From Syntrophobacterales bacterium (lineage in GTDB: Bacteria > Desulfobacterota > Desulfobaccia > Desulfobaccales > 0-14-0-80-60-11), in contig JAGVPN010000139.1 in assembly GCA_020052215.1 (NCBI GenBank), positions 1 through 7,113 of the forward strand: a stretch of DNA of 7,113 nt, given 5' to 3'. Under the pieces are notes generated by a model that was given only the letters and a program-made list of their open reading frames with translations, did not search any database and was not told the origin of the DNA. The position numbers were made by a program, and so were the translations under genes. Of the stretch, positions 1 through 5,702 are shown piece by piece. The number at the start of each line of letters is the position of its first letter. Position 1 is the stretch's first letter.

Positions 1-1362
1 ATCCTGCCCAGGCTCCTGGCGGCCGGTATGAATGTGGCCCGGCTCAACTTTTCCCACGGCACCCAAGCGGAGCATGGCGCCCGGATCAAGCGCCTCCGGG
101 AGTTGGCTGCGGCTGGGGGGCTGCCCTTGGCTATTTTACAGGACCTGGCTGGCCCCAAGGTCCGTATTGGCCAGGTCGCCGGGGGTGAAATCCAGGTGCG
201 GGACGGCGAGTCGTTTGGTCTCAGCGCCGTCCCCCTGGAGGCAGGCCGGGCCGGGGTTATCGTGGATTATCCGCAGGTTATCAGCGATACTCCCCTGGGC
301 GCCCCCATCCTGCTGGCCGATGGCAATATCGAACTTCGGGTGGAAACCAGGACCGATACGACCCTCAATTGCCGGGTGGTGGTGGGTGGGGTATTACGCT
401 CCCAGGTGGGGATAAACTTCCCCATGCACTCACTTAAGGTGCCGGCCTTCACCGATAAAGACCGGGAAGACCTGCGCTTCGGCATCGACCAGGGGGTGGA
501 CTTCATCGCCCTGTCCTACGTGCGTTCCCGCCAGGATATCCTGGCCGCCAAAGAGTTCATGCGCAGCCTGGGCGCGGATATCCCCATCATCGCCAAAATT
601 GAAAAGCACGAAGCCCTGACCCGGCTCGATGAAATCCTGGACGAGGCCGACGGCCTCATGGTGGCCCGGGGGGACCTGGGGGTGGAGATCCCCCTGGAGC
701 AGGTCCCCATGGCCCAGAAGCGAATCATCCATGCGGCCAACCAGGTGGGCAAGCCGGTCATCACCGCCACCCAGATGCTGCTGTCCATGGTGACCCACTC
801 CCGCCCCAGCCGGGCCGAGGCCACCGACGTGGCCAACGCCATCCTGGATGGCACCGATGCGGTCATGCTGAGCGAAGAGACGGCCGCGGGACAATTTCCG
901 GTGGAAGCGGTAAAGTTTTTGGACCGGGTGAGCCGGGTTACCGAGGCGGATTTTCCTCACGCCGCCTGGCTCCGGGACCGGGCTCTCTCGGGACCCCAGG
1001 AGATTCCCGCCTCCGTCAGCTATTCGGCCTGCGAGATGGCCATGGCCCTTTCGGCCGGGGCCATTCTCACCAACACCGAATACGGGGGCACCGCCCGCCT
1101 CATCAGCCGGTTTCGGCCTCGCACCCCCATCGTGGGGGTGACCTCCCGGCAGGATACCTGGCGCCGGCTGAGCCTGTCCTGGGGGGTTTTCCCCCTGCTG
1201 ATCCCACCCATCGAAGACATTGACGAGATGCTCCGGGTGGTGGAGGCCGAGGCCCTCAAGGCCGGGATGCTGAACCACGGCGACCGGGTCATCATCACCA
1301 CCGGCACCCCCATCGGCACCAAGGGCAGCACCAACCTGATCAAGGCGGACGTCATTTCGTGA
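1..1362 (+). CDS. pyk: Pyruvate kinase, 5'-truncated by the window edge
   Basis: Converts phosphoenolpyruvate and ADP to pyruvate and ATP, the last step of glycolysis, in the cytoplasm. The reading frame is open from base 1, so the first Met (base 28) is internal: it is the Met of the family's AGMNVARLNFSHG motif, and about 20 N-terminal residues are missing. In the 453 visible residues one sees LQDLAGPKVRIG (~46-57), the catalytic Lys of IIAKIE (K199, codon 595-597), Mg-binding Glu (E201) and Asp (D225, in MVARGDLGVE), and the long signature around RPSRAEATDVANAILDGTDAVMLS (~268-291). The C-terminal domain ends with GDRVIITTGTPIGTKGSTN, the usual end of the family, with no extra PEP-utiliser domain. 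The loop before the catalytic domain reads NFPMHSLKVPAFT rather than the commoner NLPGVxxxxPxLT, a small divergence. The branching-enzyme gene starts 54 nt downstream. Family assignment is very secure. Confidence 0.97.
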   Translation: MLPRLLAAGMNVARLNFSHGTQAEHGARIKRLRELAAAGGLPLAILQDLAGPKVRIGQVAGGEIQVRDGESFGLSAVPLEAGRAGVIVDYPQVISDTPLGAPILLADGNIELRVETRTDTTLNCRVVVGGVLRSQVGINFPMHSLKVPAFTDKDREDLRFGIDQGVDFIALSYVRSRQDILAAKEFMRSLGADIPIIAKIEKHEALTRLDEILDEADGLMVARGDLGVEIPLEQVPMAQKRIIHAANQVGKPVITATQMLLSMVTHSRPSRAEATDVANAILDGTDAVMLSEETAAGQFPVEAVKFLDRVSRVTEADFPHAAWLRDRALSGPQEIPASVSYSACEMAMALSAGAILTNTEYGGTARLISRFRPRTPIVGVTSRQDTWRRLSLSWGVFPLLIPPIEDIDEMLRVVEAEALKAGMLNHGDRVIITTGTPIGTKGSTNLIKADVIS

Positions 1363-1389
1363 GAGCTATCAGCAGTCAGCGGTCAGTTT
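1362..1389. repeat. Heptad repeat tract (TCAGCNN), copy 1
   Basis: Directly after the pyruvate kinase stop come 7-nt units: AGAGCTA, TCAGCAG (1369-1375), TCAGCGG (1376-1382) and TCAGTTT (1383-1389). A related tract occurs at 4356-4383, and both share AGCGGTCAG. The two copies lie in intergenic DNA just after genes. Function is unknown. Such tracts look like a dispersed short-sequence repeat family rather than a gene or terminator. Confidence 0.6.
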
Positions 1390-1406
1390 TTACAGACCCT
1401 GTGCAT

Positions 1407-1411
1407 GGAGG
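1407..1411 (+). promoter_or_regulatory. Ribosome binding site that sets the branching-enzyme start
   Basis: GGAGG lies 5 nt before the ATG at 1417. It overlaps the alternative ATG at 1405, which has no comparable Shine-Dalgarno sequence in front of it. This favours 1417 as the start. Confidence 0.75.
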
Positions 1412-1416
1412 ACATC

Positions 1417-3162
1417 ATGGCTGAACCTTTGGGATATTTCACCTTCGTGCTCCATTCCCATCTGCCTTACGTCATCGGCCACGGCCGCTGGCCCCACGGG
1501 ATGGATTGGCTCAACGAGGCCGCGGCGGAATCGTACATCCCGCTGCTGACGGCCTTCAACCGCCTGGGCGCGAGAGGCCGCGGCTCCGGGGTTACCCTGG
1601 GGATCACCCCCATCCTGGCGGAAATGCTGGCCGCCAAAGTCTTTCGCCAGGAGTTCAAGGACTACCTGGACCAGAAGATCCAGGCGGCCACCGATGACCT
1701 GGCCACCTTCAAGAAGCTGGGAGATGAGCATTTCGCTTCGGTGGCCCGGATGTGGGCCACCCACTACGGGGAACTGAGGCGGGCTTTCAGCGAGGATTTT
1801 GGCGAAGACCTGATCGGGGCCTTCAGGCGGTTGATGGACGCCGGGGTCCTGGAAATCATCACCTCTGCCGCCACCCACGGCTATCTGCCCCTGTTGGGCC
1901 GGGACACCGCGGTCCAGGCCCAGGTGAAGCAGGGGGTGGCTACGTACCGGCGCCACTTCGGCCGGGACCCTAACGGGTTCTGGCTCCCGGAATGCGCCTA
2001 CCGACCCCGCTATCCCTGGTCCCCGCCCCTGAAGGATTGGGCCGGGAAACCGCTGCTGCGCAAAGGGGTGGAGGAGTTCCTGTCGGAGAACGGCCTCAAG
2101 TATTTCTTTATCGACTCCCACCTCCTCAAGGGGGGGAAAGCCATCGGGGTCTACAAGGACCGCTTCGACGCCCTGGAGCGTCTGTGGGAGCGTTTTGCCG
2201 CCCAGTACCAGGAGCGCCCGGAGGAGGAGGATAAATCCCCTTACCAGGCTTACCTGGTGAGTTCGGCCCCGGAGACCAAGCGCCCGGTGGCCGCCTTCAC
2301 CCGGGACCCCAAGACCGGCCTCCAGGTGTGGAGCGGGGAGTGGGGGTATCCCGGGGATGGCAACTATTTGGATTTCCACAAGAAGCGCTTCCCCGGCGGC
2401 CTGCGTTACTGGCGGGTGACCAGCGCCCAGGCCGATCTGGCCGATAAGCAACCCTACCATCCCGAATGGGTGGCGGCCCGGATTAACGACCAGGCGGACC
2501 ATTTTGTCTCCCTGGTGGCGGGGATCCTGTCAGAGTTCAAAGCCAAAGAGGGCCGGCCCGGCATGGTGGTGGCGCCCTACGATACCGAACTCATCGGCCA
2601 CTGGTGGTTCGAGGGTCCCGAGTGGCTTTACCAGGTGCTCAAACGGTTCCAGGACCACACCCAGGTGAGCCTGAGCCCGGGGGGCGAAATCTTGGCGGCC
2701 AATGCCCCCCGCTCGATTATTTCCCTGCCGGAGGGCTCCTGGGGGGAAGGGGGCTATCACTGGATCTGGCTCAATGAGATGAATGACTGGACCTGGCGCC
2801 ACGTTTATGCGGCGGAAGCGGCCATGGAGGAGATGGCCCGGCTCTGGGCCCAGGACCCTGACCCCCGCCTACAAGACCTCTTGAGGCAGTGCGGCCGCTC
2901 CCTGTTCCTGCTGGAGTCCTCGGACTGGCAGTTTTTGATCAGCACCTTCAGTGCCCGGGATTACGCCGAACTCCGGTTGACCACCCACAATGACGATTTT
3001 CGCCGCCTGGCGGCCATGACCAGGCTCTACGCCGAGACGCGCCAACTGCCCTGGGAAGACTGGAATTTTCTGAACCTGTGCCGGGAGCGGGATGACGTCT
3101 TCCCGGATATCGACCCCCGGTGGTGGGCGGAAGTCCAGTATCCGCCGGTTGAGGGCCAGTGA
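1417..3162 (+). CDS. GH57 family 1,4-alpha-glucan branching enzyme (DUF1957 type)
   Basis: Likely introduces alpha-1,6 branches into alpha-1,4-glucan during glycogen synthesis in the cytoplasm; no signal peptide is visible. From the ATG at 1417 (chosen for its GGAGG at 5-nt spacing; ATG 1405 would add four residues) the protein has 581 residues. The N-terminal (beta/alpha)7-type catalytic domain opens with the GH57 motif HSHLPY (~13-18). The nucleophile is expected to be E192 in GFWLPECAY (codon 1990-1992), and the acid/base D389 in PYDTELIGHWWFEGP (codon 2581-2583), by analogy with the Thermococcus and Thermus branching enzymes. The C-terminal helical part has the NDWTWRH and ESSDWQFLIST stretches typical of this subfamily (~455-510). 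Size is in the range of bacterial members. It follows pyruvate kinase with no terminator between them, and is followed by its own terminator. A 4-alpha-glucanotransferase or amylase role is less likely, because these motifs are of the branching-enzyme type. Confidence 0.88.
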   Translation: MAEPLGYFTFVLHSHLPYVIGHGRWPHGMDWLNEAAAESYIPLLTAFNRLGARGRGSGVTLGITPILAEMLAAKVFRQEFKDYLDQKIQAATDDLATFKKLGDEHFASVARMWATHYGELRRAFSEDFGEDLIGAFRRLMDAGVLEIITSAATHGYLPLLGRDTAVQAQVKQGVATYRRHFGRDPNGFWLPECAYRPRYPWSPPLKDWAGKPLLRKGVEEFLSENGLKYFFIDSHLLKGGKAIGVYKDRFDALERLWERFAAQYQERPEEEDKSPYQAYLVSSAPETKRPVAAFTRDPKTGLQVWSGEWGYPGDGNYLDFHKKRFPGGLRYWRVTSAQADLADKQPYHPEWVAARINDQADHFVSLVAGILSEFKAKEGRPGMVVAPYDTELIGHWWFEGPEWLYQVLKRFQDHTQVSLSPGGEILAANAPRSIISLPEGSWGEGGYHWIWLNEMNDWTWRHVYAAEAAMEEMARLWAQDPDPRLQDLLRQCGRSLFLLESSDWQFLISTFSARDYAELRLTTHNDDFRRLAAMTRLYAETRQLPWEDWNFLNLCRERDDVFPDIDPRWWAEVQYPPVEGQ

Positions 3163-3186
3163 CCCGCAAGCGACTGTGGGGCTTTT

Positions 3187-3217
3187 GCCACAATCGCCGA
3201 AAAGTTGTGGCTTTTTT
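3187..3217 (+). terminator. Intrinsic terminator after the branching-enzyme gene
   Basis: A perfect 7-bp stem, GCCACAA (3187-3193) with TTGTGGC (3205-3211), encloses an 11-nt loop and is followed at once by six T residues (3212-3217). It lies 24 nt after the stop. Overlapping alternative pairings exist on both sides (TGTGG 3175-3179 with CCACA 3188-3192, and GTGG 3207-3210 with CCAC 3219-3222), but only this one has the T tract in the right place. Confidence 0.75.
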
Positions 3218-3226
3218 ACCACACCC

Positions 3227-3256
3227 GGGGCCGGGCCGGAAAGCCGGCCTGGCCCC
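3227..3256. other. Strong GC-rich hairpin, 13-bp stem
   Basis: Arms 3227-3239 and 3244-3256 pair over 13 positions, with one G-T wobble, around a 4-nt AAAG loop. No T tract follows on either strand, so it is not a classical intrinsic terminator by itself. It sits 10 nt past the T tract of the branching-enzyme terminator and about 115 nt before lpxC. It could be a backup terminator, a 3'-end stabiliser, or a cruciform or protein-binding element. Confidence 0.6.
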
Positions 3257-3356
3257 ATCCCGCCAAAAGATCAACTATCCCTGCAAGTTGACCTTTTAAT
3301 GGCCAACGGCGTCCCACCGGCATAGCCTGGTACAGGCCTTGCACTCTGTCCTGACG

Positions 3357-3364
3357 AAGGGGAG
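3357..3364 (+). promoter_or_regulatory. Ribosome binding site of lpxC
   Basis: AAGGGGAG: its GGAG core (3361-3364) is 7 nt before the ATG at 3372 and only 1 nt before the ATG at 3366. The spacing favours 3372 as the start, although 3366 could be served by the AAGGG part. Confidence 0.65.
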
Positions 3365-3371
3365 AATGAAG

Positions 3372-4286
3372 ATGTGGCAACAAACGCTGGCGCAGCCTTT
3401 GACTTTTTCCGGCATCGGTCTCCATTCCGGCCGTCCGGTGAAGGTCACCATCAATCCGGCTGCCGCCAACCACGGCTTGCGGTTCCTGCGGGCGGACCTG
3501 CCAGGCCAGCCGGAGATCCCGGCCCATTACAGCAAAGTGGTGGACACCCTCAGAGCCACCACGCTGGGGGAGGGGAGAGCCACGCTCTCCACGGTGGAGC
3601 ACCTGTTGGCCGCCCTGCGGGGCGCCGGGGTGGACAACGCCCGCATCGCGGTGGAGGGGCCGGAAGTGCCCATCATGGATGGGAGCGCCGGTCCCTTTGC
3701 CGTACTTCTGGCCGAGACCGGGCTCAAGACGCTGCCCTGGCTCCGGGCCTACCTGCGGGTGCACCGCCCGGTGGAACTCAGGGAAGGGGACCAGTGGATG
3801 CGGGTCGTCCCCGGCGAGCCACGGATCACCTACACCATCGATTTCAAACACCCGCTGATTCAGCGGCAGCGTTTCACCGTGCCCATGGCCTCCGAGGCCT
3901 TTGCCCGGGAGATCGCCTCGGCCCGCACCTTCGGCTTCTTGCAGGAAGTGCAGTATCTCCAGACCAACGGCCTGGCCCTGGGGGGCTCTCTGGACAATGC
4001 CGTGGTCTTGGATGATGCCGGGGTCATGAACCCCGGTGGCTTCCGCTTCCCGGATGAGTGCGTGCGCCACAAGATTTTGGATGCCATGGGGGACTTGGCG
4101 CTCCTGGGCCTGCCCCTGTACGGCCGCCTGGAAGTGAGCCGGGGCAGCCACGAATTCCACTTACGGTTTTTGCAGCACCTGATGGCCCAGGACGCGGCCT
4201 GGCGCATCTGGGTGTCGTCGCCCCGCACCCGGGAGAAACAACCCTCCTGGTTTCAACCCACCCTGTGGGAGGGGGCGACCGCTTAA
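3372..4286 (+). CDS. lpxC: UDP-3-O-acyl-N-acetylglucosamine deacetylase LpxC
   Basis: Zinc-dependent cytoplasmic enzyme that removes the acetyl group from UDP-3-O-acyl-GlcNAc, the committed step of lipid A synthesis, so the host should have a lipid A-containing outer membrane. The start at 3372 gives 304 residues, close to the ~305 of E. coli LpxC; an ATG two codons earlier (3366) is the alternative. The N-terminus has the family's GIGLHSG (~15-20). Expected catalytic Glu and zinc His are E76-H77 in STVEHL; the other zinc ligands are H233 and D237 in HKILDAMGDL. The late His of GSH (H260) matches the catalytic His of the family. IMDGSAGPF (~101-109) and DNAVVLDD (~208-215) are also conserved. 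The two repeated LpxC domains are both complete. The gene stands alone between terminators rather than in an lpxD-fabZ-lpxA or ftsZ-type cluster. No convincing promoter could be picked in the 115 nt upstream. Confidence 0.97.
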   Translation: MWQQTLAQPLTFSGIGLHSGRPVKVTINPAAANHGLRFLRADLPGQPEIPAHYSKVVDTLRATTLGEGRATLSTVEHLLAALRGAGVDNARIAVEGPEVPIMDGSAGPFAVLLAETGLKTLPWLRAYLRVHRPVELREGDQWMRVVPGEPRITYTIDFKHPLIQRQRFTVPMASEAFAREIASARTFGFLQEVQYLQTNGLALGGSLDNAVVLDDAGVMNPGGFRFPDECVRHKILDAMGDLALLGLPLYGRLEVSRGSHEFHLRFLQHLMAQDAAWRIWVSSPRTREKQPSWFQPTLWEGATA

Positions 4287-4314
4287 GAGTTTTGAAGTGT
4301 GGTTATGGGGGGGA

Positions 4315-4344
4315 GGGCAGGCCACGGGGTCTGCCCTTTTTTTT
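4315..4344 (+). terminator. Intrinsic terminator after lpxC
   Basis: A 9-bp stem (4315-4323 with 4328-4336, one G-T wobble) with an ACGG tetraloop is followed at once by eight T residues (4337-4344). It lies 28 nt after the lpxC stop. Textbook form. Confidence 0.92.
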
Positions 4345-4355
4345 GGAAAGAGCTT

Positions 4356-4383
4356 TTAGCGGTCAGCTTTCAGCTTTCAGCAT
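4356..4383. repeat. Heptad repeat tract (TCAGCNN), copy 2
   Basis: Four consecutive 7-nt units: TTAGCGG, TCAGCTT (4363-4369), TCAGCTT (4370-4376) and TCAGCAT (4377-4383), preceded by a related AGCTT. Same family as the tract at 1362-1389. It begins 11 nt after the T tract of the lpxC terminator. Confidence 0.65.
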
Positions 4384-4534
4384 TTGATTATCCATAACAT
4401 ATCTTGAATGTTTAGAGATCCGCTGATAATTGTTGATTCTGCAAGTAATCGCAGCTCGGGTCTATCCCCACTGTGAGCGGCACTGCATTATACACAGCGT
4501 CATTAATTTATGAACAGGTGGCCGGGTGTCCCCC

Positions 4535-4624
4535 TTTTGTCATTCTGAGCCGCCGCAGGCGGCGAAGAATCTCGTATTCACCGACAATCAAGAGACCCTT
4601 CGCCTGCGGCTCAGGGTGACAAAA
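4535..4624. repeat. ~90-bp imperfect inverted repeat, dispersed MITE- or REP-like element
   Basis: The left arm begins TTTTGTCATTCTGAGCCGC and leads into a GGCGAAGAATCTC box. The right arm mirrors it, with GAGACCCTTCGCC followed by GCTCAGGGTGACAAAA at 4609-4624. The arms differ by a few substitutions and a 6-nt expansion of the central GC block in the left arm (about 4551-4564). The GTCATTCTGAG...GAAGAATCTC pattern is one I recall as an abundant intergenic repeat in many environmental bacterial genomes. It lies between convergent genes and could fold into a transcript-ending hairpin for either strand. No transposase is present. Confidence 0.8.
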
Positions 4625-4689
4625 TGAACGGTATTAAAGCGGCTTGAACCATAAGCATGTCCGATTATTTATGACGTTCTGTATAGAAA

Positions 4690-5496
4690 TCATTGGAAAG
4701 AATGCCTTAGAGCGATCTTTTCAAACATCCTCACCAATCCGACAGCAAGTAAATAGATGGACTCAATATTGAGATGGTCCTCCGCCGTGGAGTCGAAGAA
4801 AACATTCAGGTTGGATTCGAGATCGTCTTCGTGCTTCCAGTAACAAATCAGGATCGGCACTTTCGGCAAAGGCCTCAGGACAAGCGAAACGTCTGAACTG
4901 TAATGGTTTTCCACCTGTTTGCCATTAAATACCCGGATCATGTCCTCGAAGAGGTCGGTATGCATATCGGCTAACCGTTTCAAGGGGTTTTCGCATCGCT
5001 GCTCAAAAAGCCGATACCATGTCTCTCCGTTTTTTAGTTCCCTCAACGCTACCCATTTGCCTGAAAGAGGTGTTCCTTTGCTCTGGATGATATGGTTGAG
5101 AACAGGTATTGTCACCCACGGATGGATGTGGATGGCAGTGGTAAGATCCCCTTTGGAATCAACACTAAAGTTCTTACCGAAAATCTTGATCGTCAGTTTA
5201 GAGTCGGAAAAACTAGCCCCCATTTTGCGCGCTGCTGAACAAAGGTCAACAGAGCCAAGCCGGGTTTTCAATTCTTCTATCATGAATTCCAATTCCTGTT
5301 CGTTGGTCACACGCCCTTCACTTTTACCAGCAGAGGGCTCAATGTCGTGGCTCTCCAGATGAGGACATTCAATGAGCTGTCGTTGCCCCTTGAACACCGC
5401 GGCGGCAAAGGCCATGCACGTCAGTTCGTTGCATTTTTTGCAATTGGACCTATTGAGTAACTTGAAAATCTCCATTGGGTTCGTCAACTGGATCAT
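4690..5496 (-). CDS. Fe-S cluster protein with DUF3786-like C-terminal domain
   Basis: Function unknown. The start is the ATG at 5496, with AGGAG nine nt upstream; the frame extends to a TTG ten codons earlier, but no better site supports that. The 268-residue protein begins with a small cysteine domain, C19-X2-C22-X4-C27-X16-C44, the signature of the [4Fe-4S] domain (PF04060 type) found in RnfB and the large subunit of the corrinoid iron-sulfur protein. Residues ~75-268 resemble DUF3786: features include the IHIHPWVTIPVLNHII stretch, GKWVALRELKNG, a DLFEDMIRVFNG segment, ILICYWKHEDD, and a C-terminal helix. No signal peptide or membrane segment is seen, so it is probably cytoplasmic. It lies 206 nt downstream of the Fe-S/LuxR gene on the same strand, and both proteins have exactly the same cysteine spacing. 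Its DNA is visibly richer in A+T than lpxC, which hints at a different origin. Domain calls are from memory of the families; the Fe-S domain is firmer than DUF3786. Confidence 0.82.
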   Translation of the reverse strand: MIQLTNPMEIFKLLNRSNCKKCNELTCMAFAAAVFKGQRQLIECPHLESHDIEPSAGKSEGRVTNEQELEFMIEELKTRLGSVDLCSAARKMGASFSDSKLTIKIFGKNFSVDSKGDLTTAIHIHPWVTIPVLNHIIQSKGTPLSGKWVALRELKNGETWYRLFEQRCENPLKRLADMHTDLFEDMIRVFNGKQVENHYSSDVSLVLRPLPKVPILICYWKHEDDLESNLNVFFDSTAEDHLNIESIYLLAVGLVRMFEKIALRHSFQ

Positions 5497-5505
5497 ACGG
5501 CGCTT

Positions 5506-5511
5506 CTCCTT
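5506..5511 (-). promoter_or_regulatory. Ribosome binding site of the Fe-S/DUF3786 gene
   Basis: Reads AAGGAG on the minus strand, 9 nt before the ATG at 5496. It lies inside the possible TTG-initiated extension, and so supports the ATG start. Confidence 0.65.
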
Positions 5512-5529
5512 CTCTTGGTTCTTCAAAGG

Positions 5530-5539
5530 TCGGTACCGA
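5530..5539. promoter_or_regulatory. 10-bp perfect palindrome upstream of the Fe-S/DUF3786 gene
   Basis: TCGGTACCGA is fully self-complementary and lies 33 nt before the ATG at 5496. It could be an operator, for example for the regulator encoded just upstream, but a palindrome this short can arise by chance. No promoter boxes of good quality were found near it. Confidence 0.3.
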
Positions 5540-5624
5540 TCACTCTCTCGAAAGCAATTTTCTCTGCGTATAGTTGATGCCAGACGCTTGGCTATCAGGT
5601 ACTGAGGATAATCGCATTACTTGG

Positions 5625-5648
5625 GAAAAGAATCCCCCATTTGGGGGA
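5625..5648 (-). terminator. Probable intrinsic terminator after the Fe-S/LuxR gene
   Basis: On the minus strand TCCCCC (5648-5643) and GGGGGA (5638-5633) form a 6-bp stem with an AAAT loop, followed by TTCTTTT. It lies 54 nt after the stop of the Fe-S/LuxR gene. If it works, the downstream Fe-S/DUF3786 gene needs its own promoter, or depends on read-through, since the stem is short. Confidence 0.5.
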
Positions 5649-5702
5649 GGCCGCATTTTTATTTTTGGGAAGAGGAATCTATCAGGAGAAGATATCGGGA
5701 GA

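Larger units (their letters stand above)
4287..4689. other. Non-coding stretch between convergent lpxC and the Fe-S/DUF3786 gene
   Basis: These 403 bases hold, in order, the lpxC terminator (4315-4344), a heptad repeat tract (4356-4383), about 150 bases of A+T-richer sequence in which no gene, RNA or clear promoter was recognised (4384-4534), a dispersed-repeat-like inverted repeat (4535-4624), and 65 further A+T-rich bases before the stop of the minus-strand gene. The base composition changes noticeably from the GC-rich left part to this stretch. Confidence 0.6.

Noticed and set aside
430..1278. Long open frame antisense to pyruvate kinase (282 codons)
   Set aside because: It mirrors conserved coding sequence; the product is Gly/His/Pro-rich with no domain, as expected for the opposite strand of a GC-rich gene.
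1390..2502. Long open frame antisense to the branching enzyme (370 codons)
   Set aside because: The sense strand has full GH57 catalytic motifs; the antisense product is low-complexity and unrecognisable.
3216..4160. Long open frame antisense to lpxC (314 codons)
   Set aside because: The sense strand carries all LpxC zinc ligands; the antisense frame is a GC-bias artefact.
4384..4534. A+T-rich stretch checked for a small RNA, tRNA or gene remnant
   Set aside because: No cloverleaf, no conserved coding frame and no transposase fragment could be recognised.
5563..5595. Possible minus-strand promoter (TATACG at about 5566-5571) for the Fe-S/DUF3786 gene
   Set aside because: The -10-like hexamer has no acceptable -35 box at the right distance, and no sigma-54 site was found either.
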